A stretch of DNA of 13,074 bases from DASVWH01 sp036389715 (GCA_036389715.1 DASVWH010000082.1:1-13074), one strand, 5' to 3'. Positions 1 to 7,687 are shown, numbered from the stretch's first letter. Made by a program: numbers and translations. Notes: generated by a model not told the origin, from the sequence alone.

Positions 1-1763
1 CGGTTCGGGCCGAGGTCCAGGGTCTGAAGGCCGCCGAAGCGCGCGATGCCGTGGTCCACGTGAACGACGTAGTCGCCCACCTTAAGATCGCGAAAGTCCG
101 AGAGGAACGCCGCCGTCTTGGACTTGCGCCGCCTGGCCGTCGTGCCGGTCGTCGGGACGGCGCGCCGCGCGGGGGCCGTCTCGCTGACCTCGTCAAAGAG
201 GTCGCTCTCGACGTGCACGACGAGCCCTGAGCCGGGCAGCTCAAAGCCGCCCGAGAGGCGTCCGACAGTGACGACGACCGCCCCCGCCTCCGTGCCGAGC
301 GCCGCGCCGCCTCTCTCGCCGCCGAGCGCGACGCGGGCCGCGACATCGTAATCGGAGAGAATCTCGCCCAGGCGCTCGGCCAGCCCGAGGCTGTGCATGA
401 CGAAAAGCGTCGCAGCACTTCGCTCATCGCGCGCGCGCCTGACATCGCTGGCCAGTTCGGGAAGCCGCCCGTGATAACGCCTGACAGACTGCGAGCGCCA
501 CTCCGTTTCCGCGGCGGCCTCGACCGCCGGAAAGAGAAAGAGCGGCTGGCCTGCGGTCGTGCGCGCGCGTCCGATGTTGATGTCGGGCTGCTCCGCATCG
601 AGCGCCAGCCCTTCGTCAACGAGCGCGGCGGCCCGCCCGAGCGTGCGCAGCTCAAGCCGCCGCATCCCGCCCAGGCGCTCGCGCAGCTCCTCGGGCGTCA
701 GGTACAGCTCTTCGGGTCTGAGGCCGAGGTCATCGGCGCTCTCCGTCTCAAGGTAACGCGCGCCGAGCGTCTCATAGACATGGGCGAGGTAGGTTTCGAT
801 TCCCACGGGCTCGTCAACGACCAGCACGGCATCGCGGAGGTAATCGAACGCGCTGGCCTTTCTTTCCTGGACCAGGGAGATGAGCCACTCCCAGCCGGGG
901 AACGTCTCGCCCTCTCCGGCAAATTCGAGCCTGTCGCGTAGCGCGCGCTCGTATCGCTCATCGCTCCAACGCTCCCTGGCCCGCGCGGCCCACTCGCGGA
1001 AATCCTCCGCCGTCACGGTCAATTCGCGCATCGGCGCGATCTCGGTCTCCTTCAACTGCGTCGTCGAAAGCTGCGTCTCCGGGTCGAACTCGCGAATCGA
1101 ATCAACCGTGTCGCCGAAAAACTCTATCCGCACGGGAGCGGCCATGCCCGGCGACCAGACATCCATGATGCCGCCGCGCATCGAAAACTCGCCGACCGCG
1201 CCGACCGGGTCTTCGCGGACGTAGCCGGAGGCCAGCAGCTTCTCGACCAGCTCTTCCGGCGCATGGTCCTGCTCGCGCCGCAGCCGAGCGCCCGCACGCG
1301 CGACCGCTTCGGGCGGCACGGTCCGGCGCACCAGGGCGCGGGCCGTCAGCAAGACGAAGTCCTGCGGGCCGCCCGCCAGTCGCCAGAGCGTCAGGGCGCG
1401 CTGCTCCAGCGTCTCGGCGTGCGGCGACGCGCCCGCGTAAGGGTCACCCTCCGAAGATGGCAGCGCGAGCACTGTCTGCTCACAGTCGCTCACGCCGCGC
1501 AGCGCGCAATACCAGAACCTGACATCGCGCTCCCAGGCTTCGAGGTCACGGTTGGCCTGCATCAGGACGGCGAAGCACCGGCCCGTCTCGCGCTGTAAAG
1601 CGGCGAGCGCCAGCGCCCGCGCGGGCCCCGCCGTCAGCCCGCCGACGGAGATGACGCGCGCCCCGCTCCGCAGCTCACCTAGAAGGCGCGCGTACTCCTC
1701 ACCCCCGGTCACGCGCCGCAGCAGGTCCTGCAAGATTGATGTTGACTCGATAGTGCGACTCAT
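1..1763 (-). CDS. mfd: Transcription-repair coupling factor Mfd, N-terminal half (partial, runs off the left edge)
   Basis: Mfd is a cytoplasmic ATP-driven translocase that removes RNA polymerase stalled at DNA lesions and recruits UvrA for nucleotide excision repair. The reading frame is open from an ATG at 1763 to the window edge, giving about 587 residues of a protein usually 1,100-1,200 long. Near residues 185-215 the translation shows EFSMRGGIMDVWSPG followed by IEFFGDTVDSIREFDPETQ, the pattern of the UvrB-like N-terminal module that binds UvrA. From about residue 563 comes GDYVVHVDHGIARFGGL, the start of the CarD-like RNA-polymerase-interaction domain. The helicase/translocase and C-terminal domains lie outside the window. 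I saw no in-frame stop in the stretches checked. The start is the first ATG after the repeat patch; it has no clear Shine-Dalgarno sequence, so it is less certain than the family call. Confidence 0.93.
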   Translation of the reverse strand, partial: MSRTIESTSILQDLLRRVTGGEEYARLLGELRSGARVISVGGLTAGPARALALAALQRETGRCFAVLMQANRDLEAWERDVRFWYCALRGVSDCEQTVLALPSSEGDPYAGASPHAETLEQRALTLWRLAGGPQDFVLLTARALVRRTVPPEAVARAGARLRREQDHAPEELVEKLLASGYVREDPVGAVGEFSMRGGIMDVWSPGMAAPVRIEFFGDTVDSIREFDPETQLSTTQLKETEIAPMRELTVTAEDFREWAARARERWSDERYERALRDRLEFAGEGETFPGWEWLISLVQERKASAFDYLRDAVLVVDEPVGIETYLAHVYETLGARYLETESADDLGLRPEELYLTPEELRERLGGMRRLELRTLGRAAALVDEGLALDAEQPDINIGRARTTAGQPLFLFPAVEAAAETEWRSQSVRRYHGRLPELASDVRRARDERSAATLFVMHSLGLAERLGEILSDYDVAARVALGGERGGAALGTEAGAVVVTVGRLSGGFELPGSGLVVHVESDLFDEVSETAPARRAVPTTGTTARRRKSKTAAFLSDFRDLKVGDYVVHVDHGIARFGGLQTLDLGPN

Positions 1764-1792
1764 CAGTTAGTGAATGCCAAACGGTAAAAGCC

Positions 1793-1880
1793 GGTCAATG
1801 GTCAATAGTGAATGGTCAATAGTAAATCGTAAATGGAGAAAACCGCTCTTCTATTGACCATTAACCATTGACTATTTACC
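1793..1880. repeat. Heptad repeat patch with inverted halves, between mfd and rfaE2
   Basis: From 1793 to 1834 there are six back-to-back 7-base units: GGTCAAT, GGTCAAT, AGTGAAT, GGTCAAT, AGTAAAT, CGTAAAT. After an 18-base spacer the reverse-complement type follows from 1853 to 1880: ATTGACC, ATTAACC, ATTGACT, ATTTACC. The two halves can pair imperfectly as a long hairpin. The right half overlaps the last codons of rfaE2 and supplies its TAG stop (complement of 1872-1874). The patch is much AT-richer than the flanking genes. It could act as a weak transcription end for the two minus-strand genes, but there is no run of T to support a classical terminator. Confidence 0.85.
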
Positions 1881-2348
1881 CGACTTGATTCTCTCGATAA
1901 TCGAAGTCGTCGAAGCGCCATCGACGAAGGGCAGGGCGAGGACGCGGCCGCCCGCGGCTTCCACTTCTTCGCGGCCGTGAATCTCGTCGAGCCCGTAATC
2001 ACCACCCTTGACGAGCACGTCCGGCAGGACTTCCGCGATTAGTGCCCGCGGGCTCAGCTCGTCAAAGACGGTCACGTAATCAACCGCGCCGAGGGCCGCG
2101 AGCAGCTCCGCACGCTCTTCCTGAGCCATGATGGGACGCCCCGCGCCCTTCAGCTCGCGCACGGAGCGGTCGCTGTTGATGGCGACCATCAGCGCATCGC
2201 CGAGCGAGCGCGCACGCGCTAGGTAACGAACGTGGCCGACGTGCAGGATGTCGAAGCAGCCGTTCGTGAAGACCAGCCGCCGTCCACCCCGGCGCAGGCG
2301 CGCACGCTCGGCGCGCAGCTCTTCGCCTGAAACGATTTTTCCGCTCAT
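1872..2348 (-). CDS. rfaE2: D-glycero-beta-D-manno-heptose 1-phosphate adenylyltransferase (RfaE2 / HldE C-terminal type)
   Basis: This enzyme transfers AMP from ATP to heptose 1-phosphate, giving the ADP-heptose precursor of the lipopolysaccharide inner core. The 158-residue product is a stand-alone nucleotidyltransferase of the cytidylyltransferase-like fold, the size expected when the kinase half (RfaE1) is a separate protein. The motif FTNGCFDILHVGHVRYL at about residues 27-43 contains the HxGH nucleotide-binding signature. NSDRSVRELKG follows near residue 60, and the C-terminus has the family's TSIIERI near residues 148-154. It lies downstream of lysS in divergent orientation and upstream of mfd on the same strand. 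The ATG at 2348 has no obvious Shine-Dalgarno sequence. The stop codon is formed by the adjoining heptad repeat, so the last two or three residues may be repeat-derived. Confidence 0.93.
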   Translation of the reverse strand: MSGKIVSGEELRAERARLRRGGRRLVFTNGCFDILHVGHVRYLARARSLGDALMVAINSDRSVRELKGAGRPIMAQEERAELLAALGAVDYVTVFDELSPRALIAEVLPDVLVKGGDYGLDEIHGREEVEAAGGRVLALPFVDGASTTSIIERIKSGK

Positions 2349-2358
2349 CTTTTAGAAT

Positions 2359-2386
2359 GGTAGATGGTAAATGGTAAATGGTAAAT
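2359..2386. repeat. Heptad array, four units of GGTAAAT type
   Basis: The units are GGTAGAT (2359-2365) and then three exact GGTAAAT copies (2366-2386). It begins 11 bases upstream of the rfaE2 start, where the promoter or 5' leader of rfaE2 would be expected. It is the inverted partner of the array at 2463-2490. Confidence 0.92.
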
Positions 2387-2462
2387 CGGCAAACAGCCGC
2401 TCATCTACTTGCCGTCCGCCGTCTGCCATTCGCCGCTCCCCATTTGTCGCTTCCCGCCTGCC

Positions 2463-2490
2463 ATTTACCATTTACCATTTACCATTTACC
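2463..2490. repeat. Heptad array, four exact units of ATTTACC
   Basis: Four perfect ATTTACC units end 8 bases before the lysS ATG. ATTTACC is the reverse complement of GGTAAAT, so this array and the one at 2359-2386 form a long imperfect inverted repeat around about 76 bp of spacer. The spacer itself holds degenerate relatives such as GCCATTCGCC and CCATTTGTCGC. The heptad phase is the same as in the patch between mfd and rfaE2. Confidence 0.92.
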
Positions 2491-2498
2491 ATCTTCCC

Positions 2499-4367
2499 AT
2501 GAGCATCCCTATCGAAGATAACGACCAGACGCGCGCGCGGCGCGAGCACCTGGCGGAGCTGCGCGCGCTCGTCGGCAATGTCTACCCGAACAGGTTCGAG
2601 CGCAGCCGCGTGACCAAGAACGCGAGCGGCGAAGATACTATCACGGCCCTCGTCGCGGAGTTCGGCCGCTACGCGCCGCAGTTGAAGGAAGGCGAGCGTC
2701 CCGCGCCCGAAGAGCTTGAGCGCGCCAACGCCGAATTGAGCGGCGTGGAGGTGCGCATCAGCGGCCGCATCGCGACGCCGCCGCGCGTGATGGGCAAAGC
2801 GGCCTTCGTGCATCTCTCGGACGGCGTCTCGCGCTTGCAGATTTACGTTCGCAGGGCGGATGTCAGGGCTGTCAACAACACGACGGGCGCGCTGATTGAA
2901 GACGAAGGCGCTGGCTGGCGGCTCTTCGGGCTGCTCGATCACGGCGACTTCATAGGCGTCGCGGGCTATCTCTTCCTGACCAAGACGGGCGAGCTTTCCG
3001 TCCACGTCCGCGAGCTACAGTTTCTGGCCAAGGCGCTCTTGCCCATGCCCGACAAGCTGCACGGCATCTCGGACCCGGAGATTCGCCAGCGCCAGCGCTA
3101 CGCGGACCTCATCGCCGGGAGTCTCAAAGTGCAGGAGAAGACCGGCGAGGGCGAAGGGGCTGCGACAGGCGCACGCGAGTTGAGCACGCGTGAAGTCTTC
3201 GAGCGCCGCTCGAAGGTCATTACGGAGCTGCGCCGCTTCCTGGACCAGCACGGCTACGTCGAAGTGGAAACACCGATGCTCACGCCGAAGGCCACGGGCG
3301 CGGCCGCCCGGCCCTTCAAGACGCATCACAACGCGCTCGACATAGACCTCTACGCCCGCATCGCGCCCGAACTCTACCTCAAGCGCCTCCTCGTCGGCGG
3401 CTTCGAGCGCGTCTACGAACTCAACCGCAATTTCAGGAACGAGGGCATCGGCTACCGCTGGAATCCGGAGTTTACGATGCTCGAATTCTACTGCGCCTAC
3501 ATGGACGTGAACGGGATGATGGACTTCTGCGAGCAGATGCTGCATACAACAATCGAGCATGCAATAGGCGCTACGCGCATTAGCTTCGGAGAGCAAGAGA
3601 TTGATTTTGGGAGCAAGTTCGAGCGGCTAACGATGAAAGAAGCAATAGTTAAATATTGGCCCGATGATTTCGCTACAGTGGGACAAGAGAAGATTGAAAT
3701 AAGATTGTTGGACGATATAACGGGTGTGCGCTTTCTTAAAAGCCTGGTAAGGCTAATGGAAATGGAGATCACCGAAACAGTCACAAGCAAAGATGAAACA
3801 GTTGAGCGGACTGGACATCATAACCCGCAAGAAGCTTGGCGAATTGCTAAAAACATGAGTTCGACACCTCCTCCCATAATCAACGAATCAAAAGAGTCAT
3901 GGATGGCTCGTAGCATCGCTAAAATATTTGAGATCGTTGCAGAGCCGCGCCTTATTCAACCCACATTCATCACAGACTTTCCGAAACCAATCTCCCCGCT
4001 CTCTAAAGGTTCACCCGCCGACCCGACAATTGCCGAGCGCTTCGAGCTTTTCATCGCGGGCATGGAATGCGCGAACGGCTTTTCGGAGCTGAACGACCCG
4101 GTCGAACAGTTCGAGAGGTTCGCGGAGCAGGCAGAGCAGAGGGAGCGCGGCGACGAGGAGGCGATGGTCCTGGACGAAGACTACATCCGCGCGCTCTCTT
4201 ACGGGATGCCGCCCGCCGCCGGAATCGGCATCGGGATTGACCGCCTGGTGATGATTCTCACGGGCAAGCGCTCCATCCGCGACGTGATTCTCTTCCCGCA
4301 CATGCGCCCCGAACGCAAGGCTGAAGAGACGGCGGCCGACGAGCAAGCCGGAGAAGAGTCCGCATAG
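2499..4367 (+). CDS. lysS: Lysyl-tRNA synthetase, class II, unusually long
   Basis: LysS charges tRNA-Lys with lysine in the cytoplasm. An N-terminal OB-fold anticodon-binding domain covers about residues 82-185 (VEVRISGRI, MGKAAFVHLSDG, TKTGELSVHVRELQFL). The class II catalytic core then runs to the end, with motif 2 FRNEGI at 312-317, FERLTMKEAI in the middle, LIQPTFITDFP, NGFSELNDP and motif 3 GIGIGIDRL starting at 575. I chose the ATG at 2499 because the frame upstream of it is only translated heptad repeat. The product is 622 residues against about 500 for typical bacterial LysS. The excess lies in small insertions at about residues 140-155 and 207-228, and in about 50 extra residues between KEAIVKYW and EIVAEPRLIQP. 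The latter insertion lies in a segment of different base composition (separate entry). All class II motifs are intact, so it is probably functional. Confidence 0.95.
   Translation: MSIPIEDNDQTRARREHLAELRALVGNVYPNRFERSRVTKNASGEDTITALVAEFGRYAPQLKEGERPAPEELERANAELSGVEVRISGRIATPPRVMGKAAFVHLSDGVSRLQIYVRRADVRAVNNTTGALIEDEGAGWRLFGLLDHGDFIGVAGYLFLTKTGELSVHVRELQFLAKALLPMPDKLHGISDPEIRQRQRYADLIAGSLKVQEKTGEGEGAATGARELSTREVFERRSKVITELRRFLDQHGYVEVETPMLTPKATGAAARPFKTHHNALDIDLYARIAPELYLKRLLVGGFERVYELNRNFRNEGIGYRWNPEFTMLEFYCAYMDVNGMMDFCEQMLHTTIEHAIGATRISFGEQEIDFGSKFERLTMKEAIVKYWPDDFATVGQEKIEIRLLDDITGVRFLKSLVRLMEMEITETVTSKDETVERTGHHNPQEAWRIAKNMSSTPPPIINESKESWMARSIAKIFEIVAEPRLIQPTFITDFPKPISPLSKGSPADPTIAERFELFIAGMECANGFSELNDPVEQFERFAEQAEQRERGDEEAMVLDEDYIRALSYGMPPAAGIGIGIDRLVMILTGKRSIRDVILFPHMRPERKAEETAADEQAGEESA
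3540..4010 (+). other. AT-richer segment inside lysS, possible recombination tract
   Basis: Codon choice changes abruptly here. Upstream and downstream the gene prefers GCG, CGC, CTC, GAG and ATC. Within this stretch AAA, ATA, GAA, AAT, TTG and ACA are common, for example in IVKYW, EIRLLDDI, KNMSS and INESKE. The reading frame and conserved LysS motifs continue without a break across both edges (residues about 348-504). Both edges fall in conserved protein blocks, as expected for homologous recombination with a lower-GC relative. Relaxed selection on a lineage-specific insertion is an alternative explanation for the middle part only. The edges are estimated by eye. Confidence 0.6.
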
Positions 4368-4659
4368 ATTTCCGGCGGCAATGAAGGTTCTCGCCGACGC
4401 TTTTAGACTCCGGGCCGACATCTTCAACCTCCCGGTCGCCGTCGAAGTACCGCCCGGCGCTGCTAAAGGTATCGTCGTCACGTCGAACGGCGCGGAGCCG
4501 GGACCGGGGCCCCGAGCGCCCATGTGGTGCAGCGGGGCACGATATAGTGCTCGGCGCAAAATCAATAAAATGTAATCGGCCCGCAAAGTTCGATTATCGC
4601 CCGCGCGCTCTGCTCCGGCACGAGCATTGCCAAGTAGTTGAGCGAAAGGGAGATCGAAT
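4368..4659. other. Intergenic region between lysS and the secreted protein gene
   Basis: I see no convincing gene here. A 64-codon frame starting at 4381 has no ribosome-binding site and no family I recognise. One loose inverted repeat is present: GCCCCG at 4509-4514 and CGGGGC at 4533-4538, without a T run. The right half (4550-4600) is AT-richer and probably carries the promoter of the downstream gene, but I could not find a clean -35/-10 pair. Confidence 0.5.
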
Positions 4660-5304
4660 ATGAAATCAAGACACTCGCAGCATAAAATCACCGGACTTTT
4701 ACTGGCATTCGCCGTCCTGTTCGGTACTGCCCTGGCGACCGCCGCCACGGCCCAGGCGCAGTACGGTCGTGACGATCAATACCGGCGTGAAGATCAGTAT
4801 CGCCGCGACCGTGATTGGCGACAGGAACGTGAGCGCCGCGAACGTGAGCGCGCCAGGCAGGCGCGACGCGAACGGCGCGACGACCGCTACAGCCGCAACG
4901 ACGGTTACGGCAACAATGGTCGTTATGGCGGCTATGGCGATAATGGTCGTTATGGCGGCTATGGAAACAACGGCCGTTACGGGAACAACGGCGGCTACAA
5001 TAACGTCTACCAGGTCGCAGTGAATCAGGGTTACCAGGCGGGCTTGAACACGGGGGCTAACGACGCGAACCGCGGCCAGAGCTATAACCCGCAGAGGTCG
5101 CATTACTACAAGGACGCGGCCGAGGGCTACAACTCTTCATACGGCAACAGGGGACAGTACCAGCAGGCTTATCGCCAGGGCTTCCTCCGCGGCTACGAAG
5201 AAGGCTATCGCCAGTACAGCGGCGGCTACGGAAACAACTACCCGCGCAATAACCGGAGCAGCGGTATCGGCGGCGTGCTCGGCGAAATCTTCGGCCGACC
5301 CTAA
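4660..5304 (+). CDS. Secreted low-complexity protein rich in Arg, Gly, Tyr and Asn
   Basis: The 214-residue product begins with a signal peptide: basic MKSRHSQHK, a hydrophobic stretch GLLLAFAVLFGTALATAA, and a likely signal peptidase I site after AQA near residue 33. A highly charged segment of about residues 36-80 (DDQYRREDQYRR, ERERRERERARQARRERR) follows, then a Gly-Tyr-Asn repeat segment (residues 81-113) encoded by a 27-bp tandem repeat. The C-terminal part is more ordered, with two related stretches (VNQGYQAGLNTGANDANRG and YRQGFLRGYEEGYRQY) spaced by tyrosines. I recognise this layout from uncharacterised secreted proteins of environmental bacteria but know no function. The ATG at 4660 has GAAAGGGAG about 8 bases upstream. 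A strong terminator follows, so it is probably transcribed alone. Confidence 0.82.
   Translation: MKSRHSQHKITGLLLAFAVLFGTALATAATAQAQYGRDDQYRREDQYRRDRDWRQERERRERERARQARRERRDDRYSRNDGYGNNGRYGGYGDNGRYGGYGNNGRYGNNGGYNNVYQVAVNQGYQAGLNTGANDANRGQSYNPQRSHYYKDAAEGYNSSYGNRGQYQQAYRQGFLRGYEEGYRQYSGGYGNNYPRNNRSSGIGGVLGEIFGRP
4915..4980 (+). repeat. 27-bp tandem repeat inside the secreted protein gene
   Basis: Unit 1 (4915-4941) and unit 2 (4942-4968) differ only in the last bases (GGCGAT versus GGAAAC). A third, partial and diverged copy begins at 4969. Each unit encodes NGRYGGYG plus one variable residue, so copy-number change would keep the frame and alter the length of the Gly-Tyr segment. Confidence 0.85.
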
Positions 5305-5342
5305 CCGGCAAGCACCGACGCAAGACAGATAGGACATAAAAG

Positions 5343-5378
5343 AACGGCGCGATTCCCGAACGGGCTCGCGCCGTTTTT
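5343..5378 (+). terminator. Rho-independent terminator after the secreted protein gene
   Basis: A perfect 10-bp stem (AACGGCGCGA, 5343-5352; TCGCGCCGTT, 5366-5375) encloses an inner CCCG-AA-CGGG hairpin. TTTTT starts within the end of the stem (5374-5378). It lies 38 bases after the stop codon. Confidence 0.92.
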
Positions 5379-5424
5379 GCCGGGCCGAGAAACCGATCAT
5401 CACTTGCCCGGCAAGCCAACATCA

Positions 5425-5455
5425 AAGGAGGGCCGCACGCCTTGCGGCCCTCCTT
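5425..5455. terminator. Strong inverted repeat between convergent genes, probable terminator
   Basis: A perfect 13-bp stem (AAGGAGGGCCGCA, 5425-5437; TGCGGCCCTCCTT, 5443-5455) has a 5-base loop, CGCCT. Only short T tracts follow on either strand. It sits 65 bases beyond the peptidase stop on the minus strand and after the first terminator on the plus strand, so it could stop transcription from either side. The T-rich end is weak, so termination efficiency is uncertain. Confidence 0.6.
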
Positions 5456-5520
5456 CGCTTTAGTCTAAAGGGCCGCACCGCACGCTCCCGGCGACCGGCC
5501 CTGCCCTTTACTTCCGGCCC

Positions 5521-7632
5521 TTACCAGATTTGGCACCGCTCGGCGCGCACCATCGGGTCGCCCGGCTTACAGCCGAACGCCTGCGCGAACATCGGCATGT
5601 TCGAGAGCGGCCCGTTGACGCGGAAGCGCGGGAGCGGGTGCGGGTCCGTGATGACCTGCAAGCGCTCGTACTCGGGCGTCGCGCTGCCCGCCCAGACCTG
5701 TGCGTAGCCGAGGAAGAAACGCTGCTCGGGCGTGAAGCCGTCTATGTTCTTCGGGCGCGGCTTGCCTTCGAGCGACTTCTGGTAGGCCGCATAAGCGATG
5801 GTCAGCCCGCCTAAGTCCGCGACCGATTCGCCGACGACCAGCTTGCCGTTCTGCCTCAGATTATCCTTCGGGTCAACGACGTAAGAGCTAAACTGGTTGA
5901 CGACGCACTCGGTGCGCGCCTGGAAGTTCTTGAGGTCTTCGGGCGTCCACCAATCCTTGAGATTCCCTTCGGCGTCGAACTTCGCGCCCTGGTCGTCGAA
6001 GCCGTGCGTCATCTCGTGGCCGATGACCGCGCCGATTGCGCCGTAGTTGAGCGCATCGTCGGCGCTGAGGCTAAAGAAGGGCGCTTGCAGGATGCCCGCC
6101 GGGAAGACTATCTCGTTGAGCGAAGGGCTGTAGTAAGCGTTGACGGTCGGCGGCGTCATGCCCCACTCGCCGCGTTCGACGGGCCTCCCGATCTTGAGCA
6201 GGCGGCGGTTGAACTCGAAGAGCTGGGCGCGAAAGCGATTGTCGAGAAACGAGCCGCGATCAACGGCGAGCGCCTCGTAGTTGCGCCACGTCTCCGGGTA
6301 GCCGATCTTGCGCGCGAAGGCTTCGAGCTTGGCGATGGCCTGCTTGCGCGTCGCGACTCCCATCCAGTCCAGGCGGCCCAGGTCTTCGCGCAGCGCGGCG
6401 ATCAGGTTGCCGACCAGCTCCATCATCCGCGCCTTGGCCGCGGGCGGAAAGTTCTTCTTGACGTAGACCTCGCCGAGCGCTTCGCCGAGCGCCAGGTCCG
6501 TGCTCTGCACGCAACGCTTCCAGCGCGGCAGGTTCTCTTTCGTCCCCGTCAGGATGCGCCCCTTGAAGTTGAAATCCTCTTCTACGAACTTCGACGAGAG
6601 CGCCGAGGCCGCTGTGTCAACCAGCCGCCAGCGCAGGTAGGTCTTCCAATCCGCGAGAGGAATAGAGGTCAACAGCCGGTCCAGGTCTTTGAAGAAGCCT
6701 GGCTGCGCCACGTTGACATCGCCAGCGGAGCGCAGCCCTATCTTCTGGAAATAGCTCTCCCAGGAGAAGGCGGGCGTCAGCGTCTTCAGCTCGGCCACGG
6801 TCATCTTGTGATAGACGGCGTTCGGGTCGCGCCGCTGAACGCGCGTCATCGAAGACTCCGCAAGCTTCGTCTCGATGGCCATGGCGGTCTTCGCACGGGC
6901 CGAGGCCGTGTCGGCGTCCATCCCCATCAGCTCGAACATCCTGGTGATGTGTGTCAGGTATTCGGCGCGTATCTTCTGCGACTTTTCGTCGTTGTTCGTG
7001 TAGTAGTCGCGGTCGGGCAGCCCGAGCCCGCCCTGCGCGGCCGAGCCGATCACGCGCGTGCTGTTCTTGTAGTCCTGCGTCGAGCCGAAATTGAAGAGCG
7101 CGTTGACGCCGCTGCCGTGCAGGCGCGCGACGATCTCCTGCATCCCGCGCACGTCCTTGAGCTGTTCGATGCTATCGAGGATGGGCTGAAGCGGCTTGAG
7201 GCCCGCGGCCTCCGCCCCCGCCTCGTCCATGCAGCTGGCGTAGTAATCGCCGATCTTGCGTTCGTTGCTGCCCCGCGCGGCGTGGCTGTTGCTGGCCGCC
7301 TCTTCGAGAATCTGGTGCAGCGCGTCCCTGTTCCTTTCGGCCAGCTGCTGGAACGTGCCCCAGCGCGGGTAGGCCGCCGGAATGGGATTCCTGGCTATCC
7401 AGCCGCCGTTGGCGAACTTGTTGAAATCCTGGCAGGCATTGGCGCTGCGGTCCAGGTTCGCTGGGTCGAGGCCGTTGCCGGTCGCGCCCGTCTGAGAATC
7501 AACGAATAATCCGAGCGGGTCGTCGGCGGGTTCGTTGAGAGCGGCCCGGCTCGTCCGCTCGGAGACGGCCGCGAGGGCGACCAACAGGACCAGCAGGGCG
7601 AGCAGGGCCCGTCGCCGTTTAGGTAGACTCAT
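5521..7632 (-). CDS. M13-family zinc metallopeptidase (neprilysin/PepO type), exported
   Basis: M13 enzymes are zinc endopeptidases that cut oligopeptides, in bacteria usually in the periplasm or on the surface. The 703-residue product starts with MSLPKRRRALLALLVLLVALAAV, a signal peptide or N-terminal anchor. The M13 N-terminal domain follows, with DFNKFANGGWIARNPIP near residues 70-90 and YYTNNDEKS in the middle. The catalytic part has VNAYYSPSLNEIVFPAGILQ, the zinc site HEMTH (H539, E540, H543), the third ligand E602 in GESVAD with D606, and the family C-terminus CKPGDPMVRAERCQIW. The final Trp is kept. Length is normal for the family (about 650-750). I chose the ATG at 7632 over an upstream in-frame start at 7713 because AAGGAG lies 8 bases before it and the signal peptide then begins at residue 1. 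It is transcribed alone, convergent with the secreted protein gene. Confidence 0.94.
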   Translation of the reverse strand: MSLPKRRRALLALLVLLVALAAVSERTSRAALNEPADDPLGLFVDSQTGATGNGLDPANLDRSANACQDFNKFANGGWIARNPIPAAYPRWGTFQQLAERNRDALHQILEEAASNSHAARGSNERKIGDYYASCMDEAGAEAAGLKPLQPILDSIEQLKDVRGMQEIVARLHGSGVNALFNFGSTQDYKNSTRVIGSAAQGGLGLPDRDYYTNNDEKSQKIRAEYLTHITRMFELMGMDADTASARAKTAMAIETKLAESSMTRVQRRDPNAVYHKMTVAELKTLTPAFSWESYFQKIGLRSAGDVNVAQPGFFKDLDRLLTSIPLADWKTYLRWRLVDTAASALSSKFVEEDFNFKGRILTGTKENLPRWKRCVQSTDLALGEALGEVYVKKNFPPAAKARMMELVGNLIAALREDLGRLDWMGVATRKQAIAKLEAFARKIGYPETWRNYEALAVDRGSFLDNRFRAQLFEFNRRLLKIGRPVERGEWGMTPPTVNAYYSPSLNEIVFPAGILQAPFFSLSADDALNYGAIGAVIGHEMTHGFDDQGAKFDAEGNLKDWWTPEDLKNFQARTECVVNQFSSYVVDPKDNLRQNGKLVVGESVADLGGLTIAYAAYQKSLEGKPRPKNIDGFTPEQRFFLGYAQVWAGSATPEYERLQVITDPHPLPRFRVNGPLSNMPMFAQAFGCKPGDPMVRAERCQIW

Positions 7633-7640
7633 GGAGAATG

Positions 7641-7646
7641 CTCCTT
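7641..7646 (-). promoter_or_regulatory. Ribosome-binding site AAGGAG of the M13 peptidase
   Basis: AAGGAG on the minus strand lies 8 bases before the ATG at 7632. It decides the start codon against the longer in-frame alternative. Confidence 0.85.
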
Positions 7647-7687
7647 CGTGGAAAGTGAAAAGTTGATGGCTGCGGGGACGAATCCGA

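Noticed and set aside
393..941. Long plus-strand open frame (182 codons) inside the mfd region
   Set aside because: It is the complement of the mfd coding sequence; the minus-strand frame carries clear Mfd motifs and this one resembles no family.
1793..2490. Heptad repeats considered as a CRISPR array
   Set aside because: Units are 7 bases and directly abutting, with no spacers.
2409..2498. Upstream TTG start that would extend LysS by 30 residues
   Set aside because: The added residues are translated heptad repeat and other low-complexity sequence (IYHLPFTIYHLP), with no ribosome-binding site or family support.
4381..4575. 64-codon frame after lysS, considered as a small gene or gene remnant
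   Set aside because: No ribosome-binding site and no motif I recognise; faint similarity to sugar-kinase ends was too weak to report.
4011..4748. Minus-strand 245-codon frame across the lysS end and the following gap
   Set aside because: Most of it is antisense to lysS and it begins antisense to the secreted protein gene; its sequence shows no recognisable domain.
6004..7509. 501-codon plus-strand frame opposite the M13 peptidase
   Set aside because: It is a high-GC antisense frame; the minus strand holds all M13 catalytic motifs.
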